Position numbers and translations under genes: made by a program
Notes under the pieces: generated by a model
The model's input: only the letters and a program-made list of their open reading frames with translations
Told to the model about the DNA's origin: nothing
Databases searched by the model: none
Source of the DNA: Rhodobacter sp. 24-YEA-8
GTDB taxonomy: Bacteria > Pseudomonadota > Alphaproteobacteria > Rhodobacterales > Rhodobacteraceae
Assembly (NCBI RefSeq): GCF_900105075.1
Contig: NZ_FNSK01000001.1
Location: 3,259,001 to 3,323,000 of the forward strand
Direction: 5' to 3'
DNA length: 64,000 nt
Shown here: positions 1 through 9,586 of the stretch, piece by piece
How positions within the stretch are numbered: position 1 is the stretch's first letter
How the letters are laid out: every line of letters starts with the position of its first letter

Positions 1-14
1 AGTGAGAAGCTGAC

Positions 15-2138
15 ATGCAAATTGCACCTGACCAGCGCCAGGAACTGAATTTTCTTCGGGATTCCCTTGACCGGATCGACAAGGTCATCAGCCGTGACAT
101 GCGTCCGGGCTTTCGCGCGTTGCGCGAGCGGCTGGACAATTGGGCCGCAAAAGTCGCGGTGATCGGCCAGGTCAAGGCGGGCAAATCGACCTTTCTGAAT
201 GCTTTCCTTTACAGCCATGATTTCCTGCCCTCGGATGTGAATCCCTGGACTTCGGTCGTCACCAATATCCGGGTGAACCTGCCCGGTGACCCGGTGATGG
301 GGGCAAAGTTCGAATTCTTCGGCAATGCCGACTGGAACGAGATCGTCAATGGCGACAGCCGTATCCGCAAGCTGACCGAACAGTTGCTGCCGGGCTTTGA
401 CACCCAGCTTTTGCGCGAGCAAAGCGACCAGATGCGCCGGCGCGCCGAGGAACGCCTTGGCAGGCGCTATGCCGATCTGTTGGGAACGGCGCATGATTAC
501 GACTATGTTTCCTCGGATCTGCTGCGGAGCTATGTCTGCGCCGGGGCCGAGGATGAGACCGATCCGACGGCGGCAGGGCGTTATGCGATGCTGACCAAAG
601 TCGCGAATGTCTATATGCGGCTGCCGGAATTCCAGGTGCCGACCATCATCACCGATACGCCCGGCGTGAATGACCCGTTCCTTGTGCGCGATGAATTCAC
701 CTGTCGCAGCCTCGATAAGTCGGATGTGTTTGTCATCGTCCTGTCGGCGCATCAGCCGCTGACCGATGTCGATATCGCGCTGATCCGCATTCTGGCGAAA
801 CAGGATAGCAAGGATGTTCTGGTCTTTGTGAACCGGATCGACGAGCTTGACGATTACGACACAGATGTGCCGCGCGTGATCGAGGATGTCTCGCGGCGTC
901 TGTGCGGTGCGATCCCCGATATTGATTTCACCATCGTGGCCGGTTCGGCCTGGATGGCGGATCTGACGCTCCAGGACGGGGATGAGGCCGAGGCCGATCG
1001 CGCCGCCCTCGATGACACCCGCCTCGCGCGCTATATCCATTCGCGCTACGGCTATCTGCCCGATGACCGCTGCGAGCGCCTGATGCTCGCCTCCGGCATG
1101 CGCGACGTGAAAGTGGCGCTGTCGCAGCTGATCGATTCAGGCGTCGGCCGGTCGCAGATGGCGCAGATCAGGGCCGATATCCGGGCCGAGCTGAATGGCG
1201 CGCTGTTTGTGGCGCGGCGCGAACGCGCGTCGCTGCAAACCCAGGCCGGCAGTGTCAACAGTGAGGTCGCCAATATGGCGATCGAGGATCTTCAGCTTGA
1301 GATCGACGCCATCCGCAAGGCGCAGACCGGGCTGGAAGCCCATGTCGAGAATGCCGAGGTGCAGATCGAGAAAGTGCTGACCAGGTCCTGGTCCAGGCTG
1401 GAAACCCGGCTGATCGGCATGATCGAGAGCTTTGTCGAAGATCAGAAGCCGGAATTCGAGGCGCGGATCATGGCCGGAAAGCTGCGTGGCGAGACGTCGC
1501 GGGCAATGGAAATTGACCTCTCGCCTTTGCAAAAGGTCATGGAGCGCGAGCTGACCGCGGCCTGGAGGAATTCGCGCGCGGGCACCGATGTGGTTCTTTC
1601 GAACGGGTTGTCATCGTGCCAGCAGACCATCAAAGACCGCTTTCAGGAACGGGCCGAGGGGATCAACCTTTCCGATCTTCCCTATGATGAATTCGTCTCG
1701 ACGCTGACGCTGGCGAAACGGTCGCTCAGGGTGAATTTCATTTCGAATCGCAGCTGGGCCTTCTGGCGCCGGCCCGGGATTAATGTCGAAAAGAGCCTTG
1801 CCGCGCTGCGCATGATCGCGGCAGAAGAGCTGCGCCCGCCGATGGAAAAACTTCTGGCCGCTTTCAACGAGGCCCAGGTGGAACGCGCAGATGCCGGCAT
1901 CGACCGGCTCCGCGTGATGCTCCGGATGTTCGAGCTCTCGTTGAATGAGCGGGTCCACCGGCTGAAAAAAGACATGGTGGAATTCGAGATGGTCGTGAAT
2001 GACCCCGATTTTCGCAGCCGCATCGTCCACCGGCTGCAAAGCCAGATGGAGGTGCTGGAGCGCCGGCTGATCAACCTTTCAGCCGTAGATAGCGCGCTGG
2101 CGCAGGCGGAGATGACGCGGGCCGCTGCTGCGGCCTGA
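15..2138 (+). CDS. bacterial dynamin-like GTPase
   Basis: A 707-residue large GTPase of the dynamin superfamily, whose bacterial members bind or remodel membranes. The P-loop GQVKAGKST is at residues 51-59, a probable switch-I Thr lies near residue 79 (PWTS), the G3 motif DTPG is at 214-217 and the G4 motif NRID at 273-276. After the GTPase domain (to about residue 370) the protein is helical and charged, as expected for the stalk, with an aromatic/basic patch near residues 570-585 (SNRSWAFWRRPG) that could be a membrane paddle; that last point is inference. The ATG follows a weak purine stretch (gtgagaag). A second, damaged dynamin-like gene lies downstream, and bacterial dynamins often come in tandem pairs. 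Family call secure, cellular role not visible. Confidence 0.88.
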   Translation: MQIAPDQRQELNFLRDSLDRIDKVISRDMRPGFRALRERLDNWAAKVAVIGQVKAGKSTFLNAFLYSHDFLPSDVNPWTSVVTNIRVNLPGDPVMGAKFEFFGNADWNEIVNGDSRIRKLTEQLLPGFDTQLLREQSDQMRRRAEERLGRRYADLLGTAHDYDYVSSDLLRSYVCAGAEDETDPTAAGRYAMLTKVANVYMRLPEFQVPTIITDTPGVNDPFLVRDEFTCRSLDKSDVFVIVLSAHQPLTDVDIALIRILAKQDSKDVLVFVNRIDELDDYDTDVPRVIEDVSRRLCGAIPDIDFTIVAGSAWMADLTLQDGDEAEADRAALDDTRLARYIHSRYGYLPDDRCERLMLASGMRDVKVALSQLIDSGVGRSQMAQIRADIRAELNGALFVARRERASLQTQAGSVNSEVANMAIEDLQLEIDAIRKAQTGLEAHVENAEVQIEKVLTRSWSRLETRLIGMIESFVEDQKPEFEARIMAGKLRGETSRAMEIDLSPLQKVMERELTAAWRNSRAGTDVVLSNGLSSCQQTIKDRFQERAEGINLSDLPYDEFVSTLTLAKRSLRVNFISNRSWAFWRRPGINVEKSLAALRMIAAEELRPPMEKLLAAFNEAQVERADAGIDRLRVMLRMFELSLNERVHRLKKDMVEFEMVVNDPDFRSRIVHRLQSQMEVLERRLINLSAVDSALAQAEMTRAAAAA

Positions 2139-2202
2139 CAGATAGCCCCTGACCGGGGGCGGACAGCCTGGCACGACAGGCTGGTTGGCCGGGGCGCCGG
2201 AT

Positions 2203-2245
2203 ATGGCGGGAACGGGTTTTCATACCGCCGGTTCCCGCCATTTTT
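2203..2245 (+). terminator. intrinsic terminator after the dynamin-like gene
   Basis: The arm ATGGCGGGAAC (2203-2213) is the exact reverse complement of GTTCCCGCCAT (2231-2241), and a run of five T ends at 2245. It sits 65 bp beyond the stop of the first dynamin-like gene, so that gene is probably transcriptionally separate from the damaged paralogue downstream. Confidence 0.75.
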
Positions 2246-2571
2246 CGATGTGAATTCCGCTATTTTTCAAAGCCTTGTAACACAGCTGAAAGGCGCTTCC
2301 GGAACAAAGAAAATCCTCCGGAGATCCACAGATTCTTCACAAAGCCGGGTCAATTTCATCCTGTACGAGGAGGAGGTCATCTGGCTGGCTTCCCCGGATG
2401 TATGATGGTTCTCGTGTCGGAGCGGTTTTTGCTCTTTCTGGTTCTTTGTCCTCAGCCGGCGGCCCGCCTGTTACCTGATCCCCGGGGATTTTCAGGCGGG
2501 TTGTGTCCCCTTCGGGACGCAGCTGTCCTTGCGATGCTGCGATCTGTGCTCCCGCACAGGGGAAGGGGAAT

Positions 2572-4028
2572 ATGAAAGTCATTCAATCCGCCGCAAATGA
2601 TGCATTCGCCGCACAAGCGCTTTCCGGATCGGCCTCTGACGCAAAACCTTCCTCCGGGTTTCCGGCAGCTATCTGTTCCGCGATACGCCCGGCGGGAAAG
2701 ACACGTTTCTCACGCGCGAAGAGGTCACCCTGCAGGCGCTGCGCGGGGCAAAGGTCTGTGTCGTGGTTCTCTCGGCGCATGAGGCGCTGAATACCACCGA
2801 TCTTGCGCTGATCCGGCTGATTGCAAACGCTGAATCGCGTCAGGTTGTGCTGTTCGTCAACCGTATCGACGAGCTCCATACGCCCTCTGAGCATGTGGCC
2901 GGGATTCATGAGGGTATCCACAAAACGCTGCGCCCCTATGGCCGTCTGCGGGATGTTAAGGTGGTATTCGGCTCGGCCCGCTGGGCTGCGATGGCGTTGC
3001 AGGGCGAGCGCCCGGATCGTGACGCAGATGGCAGAACCCCGCTGTCCGACTGGGCCGGAAATTGCGATGTCGGGGCCGATCCGCGCAACATGGCGCATCT
3101 GTGGAAGCTGTCCGGCATTCCCGAACTGATGCGCAGCATCAATGAGCGTATCGTTAACGGCTCTGGCGCCCGCCATCTGGCGGCGATGCGCGCCAAGCTT
3201 GCCAATATCGCCGCCGCCAGGGCCGCCCGCAAGGCATTGGTCAGCGGGCGCGATAGTGCAGGGCGGCTGACAGCTGTCGATCCGGAACAGCTGCGCGGCG
3301 ATCTCAATGCCATTGTCGGTCGCGCACGGGATAGACTGGAAGAGACGCTTTCCCGGCTGGAGGGTGAGCTGGCACCGGTACTGACCCAGGTGCAGCAGGA
3401 TTATGTGCTCCGCGCCACCGACGCTCTGACCGATCATCTTTGCAGGGCCGGCCCGGAGGACAGCTGGACCTTCAATTCCTCAGGGCTGCGGCTGGTGCTG
3501 CGCACGACCTTTGACCGGTTTTCGGCCCGGGTGCGGGTGCGGGTGCAGGTGGAAACGGTGTTCTGTGGCGCAGCAAGTGATCTGAGCCCGCTCTGTGCCG
3601 GCGCATTGGGGCCTGCGGGCCGCGGTATCCAGATCGGGCCGCCGCAGGTGCCAAAAGCGCCGCCACCGGTGGTGATGGGCGAAACCATCACCATCAACCT
3701 CCACCGCAGCTGGTGGAAGCGCTGGTGGCTGCGCCGCAGGGATCCCGCCACGTTTGCCGCCGGGTATCGCGGCCTGATCGAGGTCAGGATCGGCGCGGTG
3801 ACCGATGAGCTGAAACAGAGCCAGGTCATTGAAGTATCGAAAGAAATCAGGCGCATCTTCGATGACTTCCTCACTGAGCAGACTGCGACCGTGCTTGATC
3901 GCGCCAACCGACAGCCCGAGGCCAGTGATTTCGGGTCTCGGCGTGCCAATGTGTTTGACAGGATCCGACCGGAGAAGGCGTCTGAGGCTGATCCCGGGGA
4001 ACTGCGCAAAGCGGTGGGGGGCTGTTGA
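2572..4028 (+). pseudogene. second dynamin-like GTPase, N-terminal half deleted
   Basis: From 2640 one frame is open to 4028 and encodes a dynamin-like protein that begins in the middle of its GTPase domain: a G3-like RDTPGGKD (about 2679-2702), then VVVLSAHEALNTTDLALIRL and the G4 motif NRIDEL, closely matching residues 210-280 of the gene upstream. No P-loop or switch I exists in any frame. A plausible original start lies at 2572 (ATG behind AGGGGAAGGGGA) but in another frame, which fits an internal deletion of roughly 200 codons with a frameshift near 2650. The longest start-to-stop reading is a 421-codon frame from GTG 2763. The stalk region is still open, so the loss may be recent. A shortened P-loop-less protein could still be made, but GTP binding is not expected. 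Confidence 0.75.
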
Positions 4029-5064
4029 TGGGCGGTCGGGATGGTCGTGAGCGTCTCGTCCCGGGGGGGGGGCGCAGCATCCGCCTGATCTGGCGGATTG
4101 CGGTTCTGTTCCGCCGGAAAGCACGGTTTCTATCAGGCTATTCGTGAGGCCGACATTCTGCAACACCGCGACCTGATCGCCAGGCCGGGCGTCACGGACC
4201 AGAATATTCCGCTGAAGGGCCGGAACCCCGGCATCGGCCACACCAGGGCGCTGATCTGAGGCAACTGGTTGGCCAGGCCTTACGTGAAAGGGGGCGCGGC
4301 TGCGTCAGACCTCGCGCAGGCTGATCACCTGCAAGGAAAAGATCACCTCTGACCAGGAGTGCCACAAGATCGAACGCCGGCCGGAGCGTGAGACCGGAGC
4401 GCATCCAGAGGGTTGATCTGCGACTGCGGTCCGCCTCGGATGGTGACGCCGCCAGATGCCCGTTCGGCTTTGGTGGAGAGGCAGGCGCATTATCACGGCA
4501 AGCCCGCAGCTCAGCACTTCTATATCGGAAATATCGGCGGACTCTGGGGGTTATTGTCATGTCGCGGATGCAGAGGATCTGGCTCTAGAGATTTTGCCCG
4601 GGGTATCTGTCCGCGCCGGTTCCCGAAGGTAACAACGGCCTCGCTGCTGGCCGTTCTCTTTGTGGCCAGGTCCGTTTCCGGTCGGGCCAGCCGGTCTCGA
4701 TGGTCTTTGCCGGTGAGCGCCGGGTGATCACCACGGGTGAATTTGAGGCGATTTTCGCCGGTCGCGGGCGATGAGAGCTGGAATGCACAATTGTAAGCGA
4801 ACGGCCTGACCGAGCCCCGCATCTGGGATTGATCCAGGTCAAGGCCCTGACGAGGCGCTTTTGGCACTAAGAAACTGCCCCGCCTTTTCGAACCCCATCG
4901 GAGGCGGCGGGGGGCGACCCTGGCCCAACCCTTCCTGTTCGCGCGTTCCGGGGTTTGGTCAGGGTCGGGATCCGGGCCGCAAACGCTGACCCTTGCGGTC
5001 ACGGCTGCGGCATTTGCGCACTGCGGCACCGCACAGGATCAAACTTGAATCGCCCATGGAATAT
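4029..5064 (+). pseudogene. decayed coding DNA, identity unknown
   Basis: About 1 kb without a convincing intact gene. Short protein-like stretches occur on the + strand in shifting frames: about 4138-4260 (READILQHRDLIARPG, ending in a stop), about 4470-4560 (RQAHYHGKPAAQHFYIGN), about 4559-4615 (HVADAEDLALEILPG), and about 4663-4770 (RFRSGQPVSMVFAGERRV). They are interrupted by stops and frameshifts, which looks like one or two genes in decay. I do not recognise the family. The last 300 bp before the FNR-like box hold nothing readable. Confidence 0.4.
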
Positions 5065-5078
5065 TTGACGCATGTCAA
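5065..5078 (+). promoter_or_regulatory. FNR/FixK-type box upstream of ccoG
   Basis: TTGACGCATGTCAA is a perfect palindrome of the form TTGAC-N4-GTCAA. It departs from the FNR consensus TTGAT-N4-ATCAA by one base per half and fits the looser TTGA-N6-TCAA rule of the CRP/FNR family (FnrL, FixK). It lies 59 bp before the ccoG GTG start, a usual activator position. Low-oxygen induction of ccoGHIS is the inference. Confidence 0.7.
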
Positions 5079-5137
5079 AGCCGGATCGCTGCCGGTCTGC
5101 GATACCAAACTGCAACAGCCGATTCCGGAGCGAGTCC

Positions 5138-6574
5138 GTGTCCATACCAGAAGCCAGCCCGCCGAGCCTTTATGCGGCGCGTGAGCCGATCTTTCCCCGC
5201 CGCGTCAAAGGCCATTTTCGCACGGCGAAATGGTGGATCATGGCGATTACGCTGGGCATTTATTACATCACGCCCTGGATTCGCTGGGATCGGGGGCCGA
5301 ACCTGCCCGACCAGGCGGTGCTGGTAGATCTGGCCAATCGCCGCTTTTTCTTTTTCATGATCGAAATCTGGCCGCATGAATTCTATTTCGTTGCGGGTCT
5401 TTTGATCATGGCGGGGCTGGGGCTGTTTCTCTTCACCTCGGCCGCCGGGCGGGTCTGGTGTGGCTATGCCTGCCCGCAAACCGTCTGGACCGATCTCTTC
5501 ATCCTGGTCGAGCGATGGATCGAGGGGGACCGCAATGCCCGTATCCGCCTGCACCGGAGCAAATGGACCGCAGAGAAGATCCGCAAAAGCGCGGTGAAAT
5601 GGACGGCATGGTTCCTGATCGGGCTTGCAACCGGCGGTGCCTGGATCTTCTACTTCACCGATGCGCCGACTTTGCTGCGTGACCTGGTGACGCTCAGCGC
5701 CAGCCCCGTCGCCTGGATCACCATGCTGACGCTGACCATGACCACCTTCGTCTTCGGTGGGTTCATGCGCGAACAGGTCTGCATCTATATGTGCCCCTGG
5801 CCCCGGATTCAGGCCGCGATGATGGATGAAGAGACCATCACCATCGCCTATCGTGACTGGCGCGGCGAGCCGCGCGGCAAGCCAGGTGCCGACAAGGGCG
5901 ACTGCATCGACTGCATGGCCTGCGTCAATGTCTGCCCGATGGGGATCGACATCCGTGACGGTCAGCAGCTGGCCTGTATCACCTGCGGGCTGTGCATCGA
6001 CGCCTGCAATGACATGATGGACAAGATCGGCAAGCCGCGCGGGCTGATCGACTATCTCGCGCTGACCGACGAGGCGCGCGAGCGCAGGGGTGAGCCTGCT
6101 GTTCCGGCCTGGAAACATGTTCTGCGCCCGCGCACGATCCTTTACACCCTGCTCTGGGCCGGGGTCGGGGCGGCGCTGGTGGCGGCTTTGTTCCTGCGCA
6201 GCCCGATTGATGTCAACGTCACTCCGGTGCGCAATCCGACCTTTGTGACGCTTTCGGACGGCACGATCCGCAACACCTACGAGATCCGTCTGCGCAATAT
6301 GGAAGGCGAGGCTCGCTGGTTCTCCTTCTCTGTCGAAGATCCGGCGCTGGCTTTGTCGGTCGAAGGCGGCACAGGGGGTCGGATCGAGGTTCCGGCCAAT
6401 GAAACCGCGCATGTGCGGCTTTACGTTACGGCGGCACCCGGGACGGTGGCAGCCAGAGCGCAACGCAGCGATATCCGGCTCTGGATCGAGGGCGAACCGG
6501 TGCCCGGCGTCAAAGATACCACCGATCTTGTGTCGAAAGACACGGTCTTCAACGGCAAAGGCGATCAACCATGA
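5138..6574 (+). CDS. ccoG: cytochrome cbb3 oxidase accessory protein CcoG (RdxA/FixG)
   Basis: Membrane-bound Cu/Fe-S protein needed for cbb3-type oxidase assembly, reported to act in copper handling. The 478 residues show the family order: SLYAAREPIFP, several membrane segments, the WCGYACPQTVWTD motif, two ferredoxin-like clusters (CIDCMACVNVCP and CITCGLCIDAC), a further membrane segment near residues 345-365 and a C-terminal Ig-like domain. I prefer the GTG at 5138, preceded by GGAG at 7 bp spacing, over an ATG at 5072: the extra 22 residues from 5072 are not family-like and that ATG lies inside the FNR-like box. The stop overlaps the ccoH start (ATGA). It begins a ccoGHIS operon, but ccoNOQP is not next to it. 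Confidence 0.93.
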   Translation: MSIPEASPPSLYAAREPIFPRRVKGHFRTAKWWIMAITLGIYYITPWIRWDRGPNLPDQAVLVDLANRRFFFFMIEIWPHEFYFVAGLLIMAGLGLFLFTSAAGRVWCGYACPQTVWTDLFILVERWIEGDRNARIRLHRSKWTAEKIRKSAVKWTAWFLIGLATGGAWIFYFTDAPTLLRDLVTLSASPVAWITMLTLTMTTFVFGGFMREQVCIYMCPWPRIQAAMMDEETITIAYRDWRGEPRGKPGADKGDCIDCMACVNVCPMGIDIRDGQQLACITCGLCIDACNDMMDKIGKPRGLIDYLALTDEARERRGEPAVPAWKHVLRPRTILYTLLWAGVGAALVAALFLRSPIDVNVTPVRNPTFVTLSDGTIRNTYEIRLRNMEGEARWFSFSVEDPALALSVEGGTGGRIEVPANETAHVRLYVTAAPGTVAARAQRSDIRLWIEGEPVPGVKDTTDLVSKDTVFNGKGDQP

Positions 6575-7122
6575 GCAACTTCCAGCTTCCGGGCTTTCAG
6601 CCGATGTTTCTTCTGTTTGTCCCGCTGGTTCTGGTGGTGATCGGCTTTGGCCTCTGGTTCCGGCGCGGCAAGCTGACAGGGGGGAAAGTGCTGTTCGCGG
6701 TGCTGTCCTTCTTTGGGATCATCACGGCGGTAAATGTCTTCATGGCGTTCAAGGCGGTGTCGACCTTTCCGGGGCTCGAGGTGCAAAGCTCTTACGTTGC
6801 GGGCCGGGGATTCGACGGGCGTCGCGAGGCGCAGGAGGCGCTTGGCTGGGGGATCGAGCAGGTTTACGAGCCGGGCCGGATGTCCCTGACGATCACCGAT
6901 GCCAGCGGCCAGCCGGTCGAGGCGCGCGCGCTTGAAGCGCTGATCGGCCGCGTGACCATCGCGAGGGATGACCAGAGCCCCGATTTCCGCTGGACCGGGA
7001 AAGGCTATGAGGCGGCGGTCGACCTTGGTTCGGGCGAATGGATGATGAAGGTGCAGGCCATCGCGCAGGATGGCACGCCTTTCGAACGCCGGCTGGATTT
7101 CGCCGTGGCACCAAAGAGCTGA
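6571..7122 (+). CDS. ccoH: CcoH/FixH cbb3 oxidase assembly protein
   Basis: 183-residue FixH-family protein, a small membrane protein that associates with the cbb3 oxidase during maturation. Two hydrophobic segments (about residues 8-27 and 33-55) are followed by a periplasmic domain with the FixH features SSYVAGRGFD and, near the end, SGEWMMKVQAIAQDGTPFERRLDF. Start codon overlaps the ccoG stop by 4 bp, indicating translational coupling. The next gene, ccoI, starts 10 bp after its stop. Confidence 0.9.
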   Translation: MSNFQLPGFQPMFLLFVPLVLVVIGFGLWFRRGKLTGGKVLFAVLSFFGIITAVNVFMAFKAVSTFPGLEVQSSYVAGRGFDGRREAQEALGWGIEQVYEPGRMSLTITDASGQPVEARALEALIGRVTIARDDQSPDFRWTGKGYEAAVDLGSGEWMMKVQAIAQDGTPFERRLDFAVAPKS

Positions 7123-7132
7123 GGTCAGAATC

Positions 7133-9343
7133 ATGAGCATGACGGCCAGCGATCTGAACCGGATGTCTGATAGTCCCGGCGGCATTTCGGCCTGCCCGGC
7201 CTGTGTCGTCGCCCCCGCTGCCGCCGATCTGGCGCGGGTGGTGAAGGATGCGCGGATCGTGCTGTCGCTGCCCGCAGCGCATTGTGCGGACTGTATCTCG
7301 ACAGTGGAAAAGGCGCTGCAGGCGGTGCCGGGTGTGCGCTCGGCACGGCTCAATCTGACGCTGAAACGGGTTTCGGTCGATGCCGGGCCAGAGATCACGC
7401 CCGCCGACCTGGTTCAGGTACTGGATCGCGCCGGCTATGAGGCGCATGAGCTGGATCCGGGGCTTTTGTCGGTGACCGAGACCGATCGCCAGGGCCGCGA
7501 TCTTCTGATGCGGATGGGTGTCGCCTTCTTTTCCATGATGAATGTCATGCTTTTGTCGGTGGCGGTCTGGTCCGGCGCCGATGGGGCGACGCGCGACATG
7601 TTCCACTGGATTTCCGGCGCCATCGCGCTGCCGACAGTGGTGTTTTCCGCGCAGCCGTTTTTCAGGGGCGCCTGGCGCTCGGTGAAGGCGGGGCGGCTCG
7701 GGATGGATTTCCCGATCAGCCTCGCGATTGTGCTGGCCTGTTTCATCTCGATATTCGAGACCATCAATTCCGGGCCGCATGCCTATTTCGATGCCGCAGT
7801 GATGCTGACCTTCTTCCTGTTGATCGGGCGCTATCTCGATCACCGCACCCGGGCGATTGCGCGTTCTGCCGCGCAGGAACTGGCCGCGCTGGAAGTGCCG
7901 CGCGCCATCGTGCTGACGGAGGGCGCCGAACTGGTCAAACCGATCAGCGAGGTCGCGGTCGGTGATCTGGTCCTCGTGCGCCCAGGCGGGCGGATGCCGG
8001 TTGATGGCGTGGTGACTGCCGGCGCCTCCGAGATCGACCGCAGCCTTCTGACGGGAGAGACACTGCCGGTCGCAGCCCTTCCCGGCGCGCAGGTCTCGGC
8101 GGGAGAGGTCAATCTGACCGGCCCGCTGACTTTGCGCGTCACGGCGGCGGGCAAGGACAGTTCGCTGCATCAGATGGCCGATCTGGTCGCGGTGGCCGAG
8201 GCGGCAAAGACCCGCTACACCTCTCTGGCCGAACGCGCGGCGCATGCCTATTCGTCGATCGTGCATGTGCTGGCAGCTGCGGCCTTTGCCGGCTGGCTGA
8301 TCTGGACCGGTGGCGATTTCCGTCTGTCGGTCAATATCATGGCGGCGGTGCTGATCATCACCTGCCCCTGTGCGCTTGGCCTCGCCGTTCCGGCGGTGCT
8401 GACCTCTGCTAGCGGAAAGCTCTTCCGCAAGGGGATGCTGATCAAGGACGGCACCGCGCTGGAGCGGATGTCACAGGTGGATACGGTGGTGTTCGACAAG
8501 ACCGGCACGCTGACCATGGGCCAGCCGCTGGTGACGAATCTCGACGATCACCCGCTGCCCGCACGCGAGGTGGCGCTGGCACTGGCGGCGGCCTCGTCGC
8601 ATCCGCTGGCCATGGCGCTTGCCGGTGCGGCGCGCGCCGCAGGCATACGCCCTGCCCGGGTTGAGGAAATCCGCGAGATGCCCGGCTATGGGATCGAAGG
8701 CTGCTGGAAAGGTATGCGCGTCCGTCTTGGCCGCGCCGAATGGTGCGGCGCAGACGCGGGCAGTGAGACCGCAACCTGGCTTTCCACCGGCGAGGGCGCG
8801 CCGCGTGCCTTCACCTTCTCCGACCGGCTGCGCCCTGGCGTTGCCGATCTGATGACCGCGCTGAAGGCAGGGGGGCAGCGGGTGATCCTTTTGTCGGGGG
8901 ACAATGCGGCGGCGGTGTCGTCACTGGCGGCAGAGCTTGGCATTGACGACTGGTCGGCAGGGGTATTGCCATCTGAGAAAGCCGCGCGGATCCGGGATCT
9001 GCGGGCCGGGGGCGCCCGGGTCCTGATGGTCGGGGACGGGCTGAACGATACGGCGGCGCTGGCCGAGGCCTATGTCTCGATCTCGCCCGCCTCGGCGCTG
9101 GATGCGGCGCGGGTGGCCTCGGATATCGTGCTTCTGGGCCAGAATATCGCACCTATCGCCGATGCCATCCGCATTTCGCGTCAGGCCTCGAAGCGGATCG
9201 TCGGGAATTTCAGGATTTCCGCCGGGTATAATATCGTGGCAGTGCCGCTGGCGCTTTTCGGCCTCGCAACCCCCCTTGCGGCGGCGCTGGCAATGTCGCT
9301 GTCTTCGATTACGGTCTCGCTTAATGCCCTGCGTCTGAAATAG
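7133..9343 (+). CDS. ccoI: CcoI copper-exporting P1B-type ATPase (FixI)
   Basis: P-type ATPase of the FixI/CcoI group that moves copper across the inner membrane for cbb3 oxidase. 736 residues from the ATG at 7133; an upstream in-frame start at 7070 would overlap ccoH by 53 bp. Motifs: HMA-type CADC at residues 51-54, membrane CPC at 411-413, phosphorylation motif DKTGTLT starting at D455, a SSHPLA histidine motif, and GDGLNDTAAL in the hinge. Cys21 and Cys24 (CPAC) form an extra CxxC ahead of the HMA domain. The long membrane-associated N-terminal half and the C-terminal helix pair are typical. ccoS follows after 9 bp. Confidence 0.95.
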   Translation: MSMTASDLNRMSDSPGGISACPACVVAPAAADLARVVKDARIVLSLPAAHCADCISTVEKALQAVPGVRSARLNLTLKRVSVDAGPEITPADLVQVLDRAGYEAHELDPGLLSVTETDRQGRDLLMRMGVAFFSMMNVMLLSVAVWSGADGATRDMFHWISGAIALPTVVFSAQPFFRGAWRSVKAGRLGMDFPISLAIVLACFISIFETINSGPHAYFDAAVMLTFFLLIGRYLDHRTRAIARSAAQELAALEVPRAIVLTEGAELVKPISEVAVGDLVLVRPGGRMPVDGVVTAGASEIDRSLLTGETLPVAALPGAQVSAGEVNLTGPLTLRVTAAGKDSSLHQMADLVAVAEAAKTRYTSLAERAAHAYSSIVHVLAAAAFAGWLIWTGGDFRLSVNIMAAVLIITCPCALGLAVPAVLTSASGKLFRKGMLIKDGTALERMSQVDTVVFDKTGTLTMGQPLVTNLDDHPLPAREVALALAAASSHPLAMALAGAARAAGIRPARVEEIREMPGYGIEGCWKGMRVRLGRAEWCGADAGSETATWLSTGEGAPRAFTFSDRLRPGVADLMTALKAGGQRVILLSGDNAAAVSSLAAELGIDDWSAGVLPSEKAARIRDLRAGGARVLMVGDGLNDTAALAEAYVSISPASALDAARVASDIVLLGQNIAPIADAIRISRQASKRIVGNFRISAGYNIVAVPLALFGLATPLAAALAMSLSSITVSLNALRLK

Positions 9344-9352
9344 GGAGCGCTT

Positions 9353-9514
9353 ATGGAAATCCTTGGCATCCTGATCCCGGTCTCGCTGTTTATGGGGGGC
9401 ATTGGCCTTCTTGCCTTCATCTGGGCCATGCGGTCACGGCAGTTTGACGACCCCGAAGGCGATGCCAGCCGTATCCTGACGAAAGACTGGGACGACAAGC
9501 CGCGCCCGGATTGA
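9353..9514 (+). CDS. ccoS: CcoS cbb3 oxidase maturation protein (FixS)
   Basis: 53-residue protein: MEILGILIPVSLFMGGIGLL begins a single membrane segment, followed by FIWAMRSRQFDDPEGDASRI and a short acidic cytoplasmic tail. This is the FixS pattern (one helix, then W..RSGQ/RQFDD.eGda.RiL). FixS proteins are needed for cofactor insertion into cbb3 oxidase. The start is preceded by GGGAG (9342-9346) and the gene lies directly after ccoI, completing ccoGHIS. Confidence 0.9.
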   Translation: MEILGILIPVSLFMGGIGLLAFIWAMRSRQFDDPEGDASRILTKDWDDKPRPD

Positions 9515-9586
9515 GTGGGATTTCCTGACTTCGCGACCGTCTCACATGGGCGCAGGATGGCGCTGAGTGACGTGAGGGGGCACCGG

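Noticed and set aside
2583..3437. 284-codon minus frame in the damaged dynamin region
   Set aside because: The + strand matches dynamin G3/G4 motifs; the minus frame has no recognisable features.
5075..6568. 497-codon minus frame opposite ccoG
   Set aside because: Shadow; ccoG has all family cysteine motifs.
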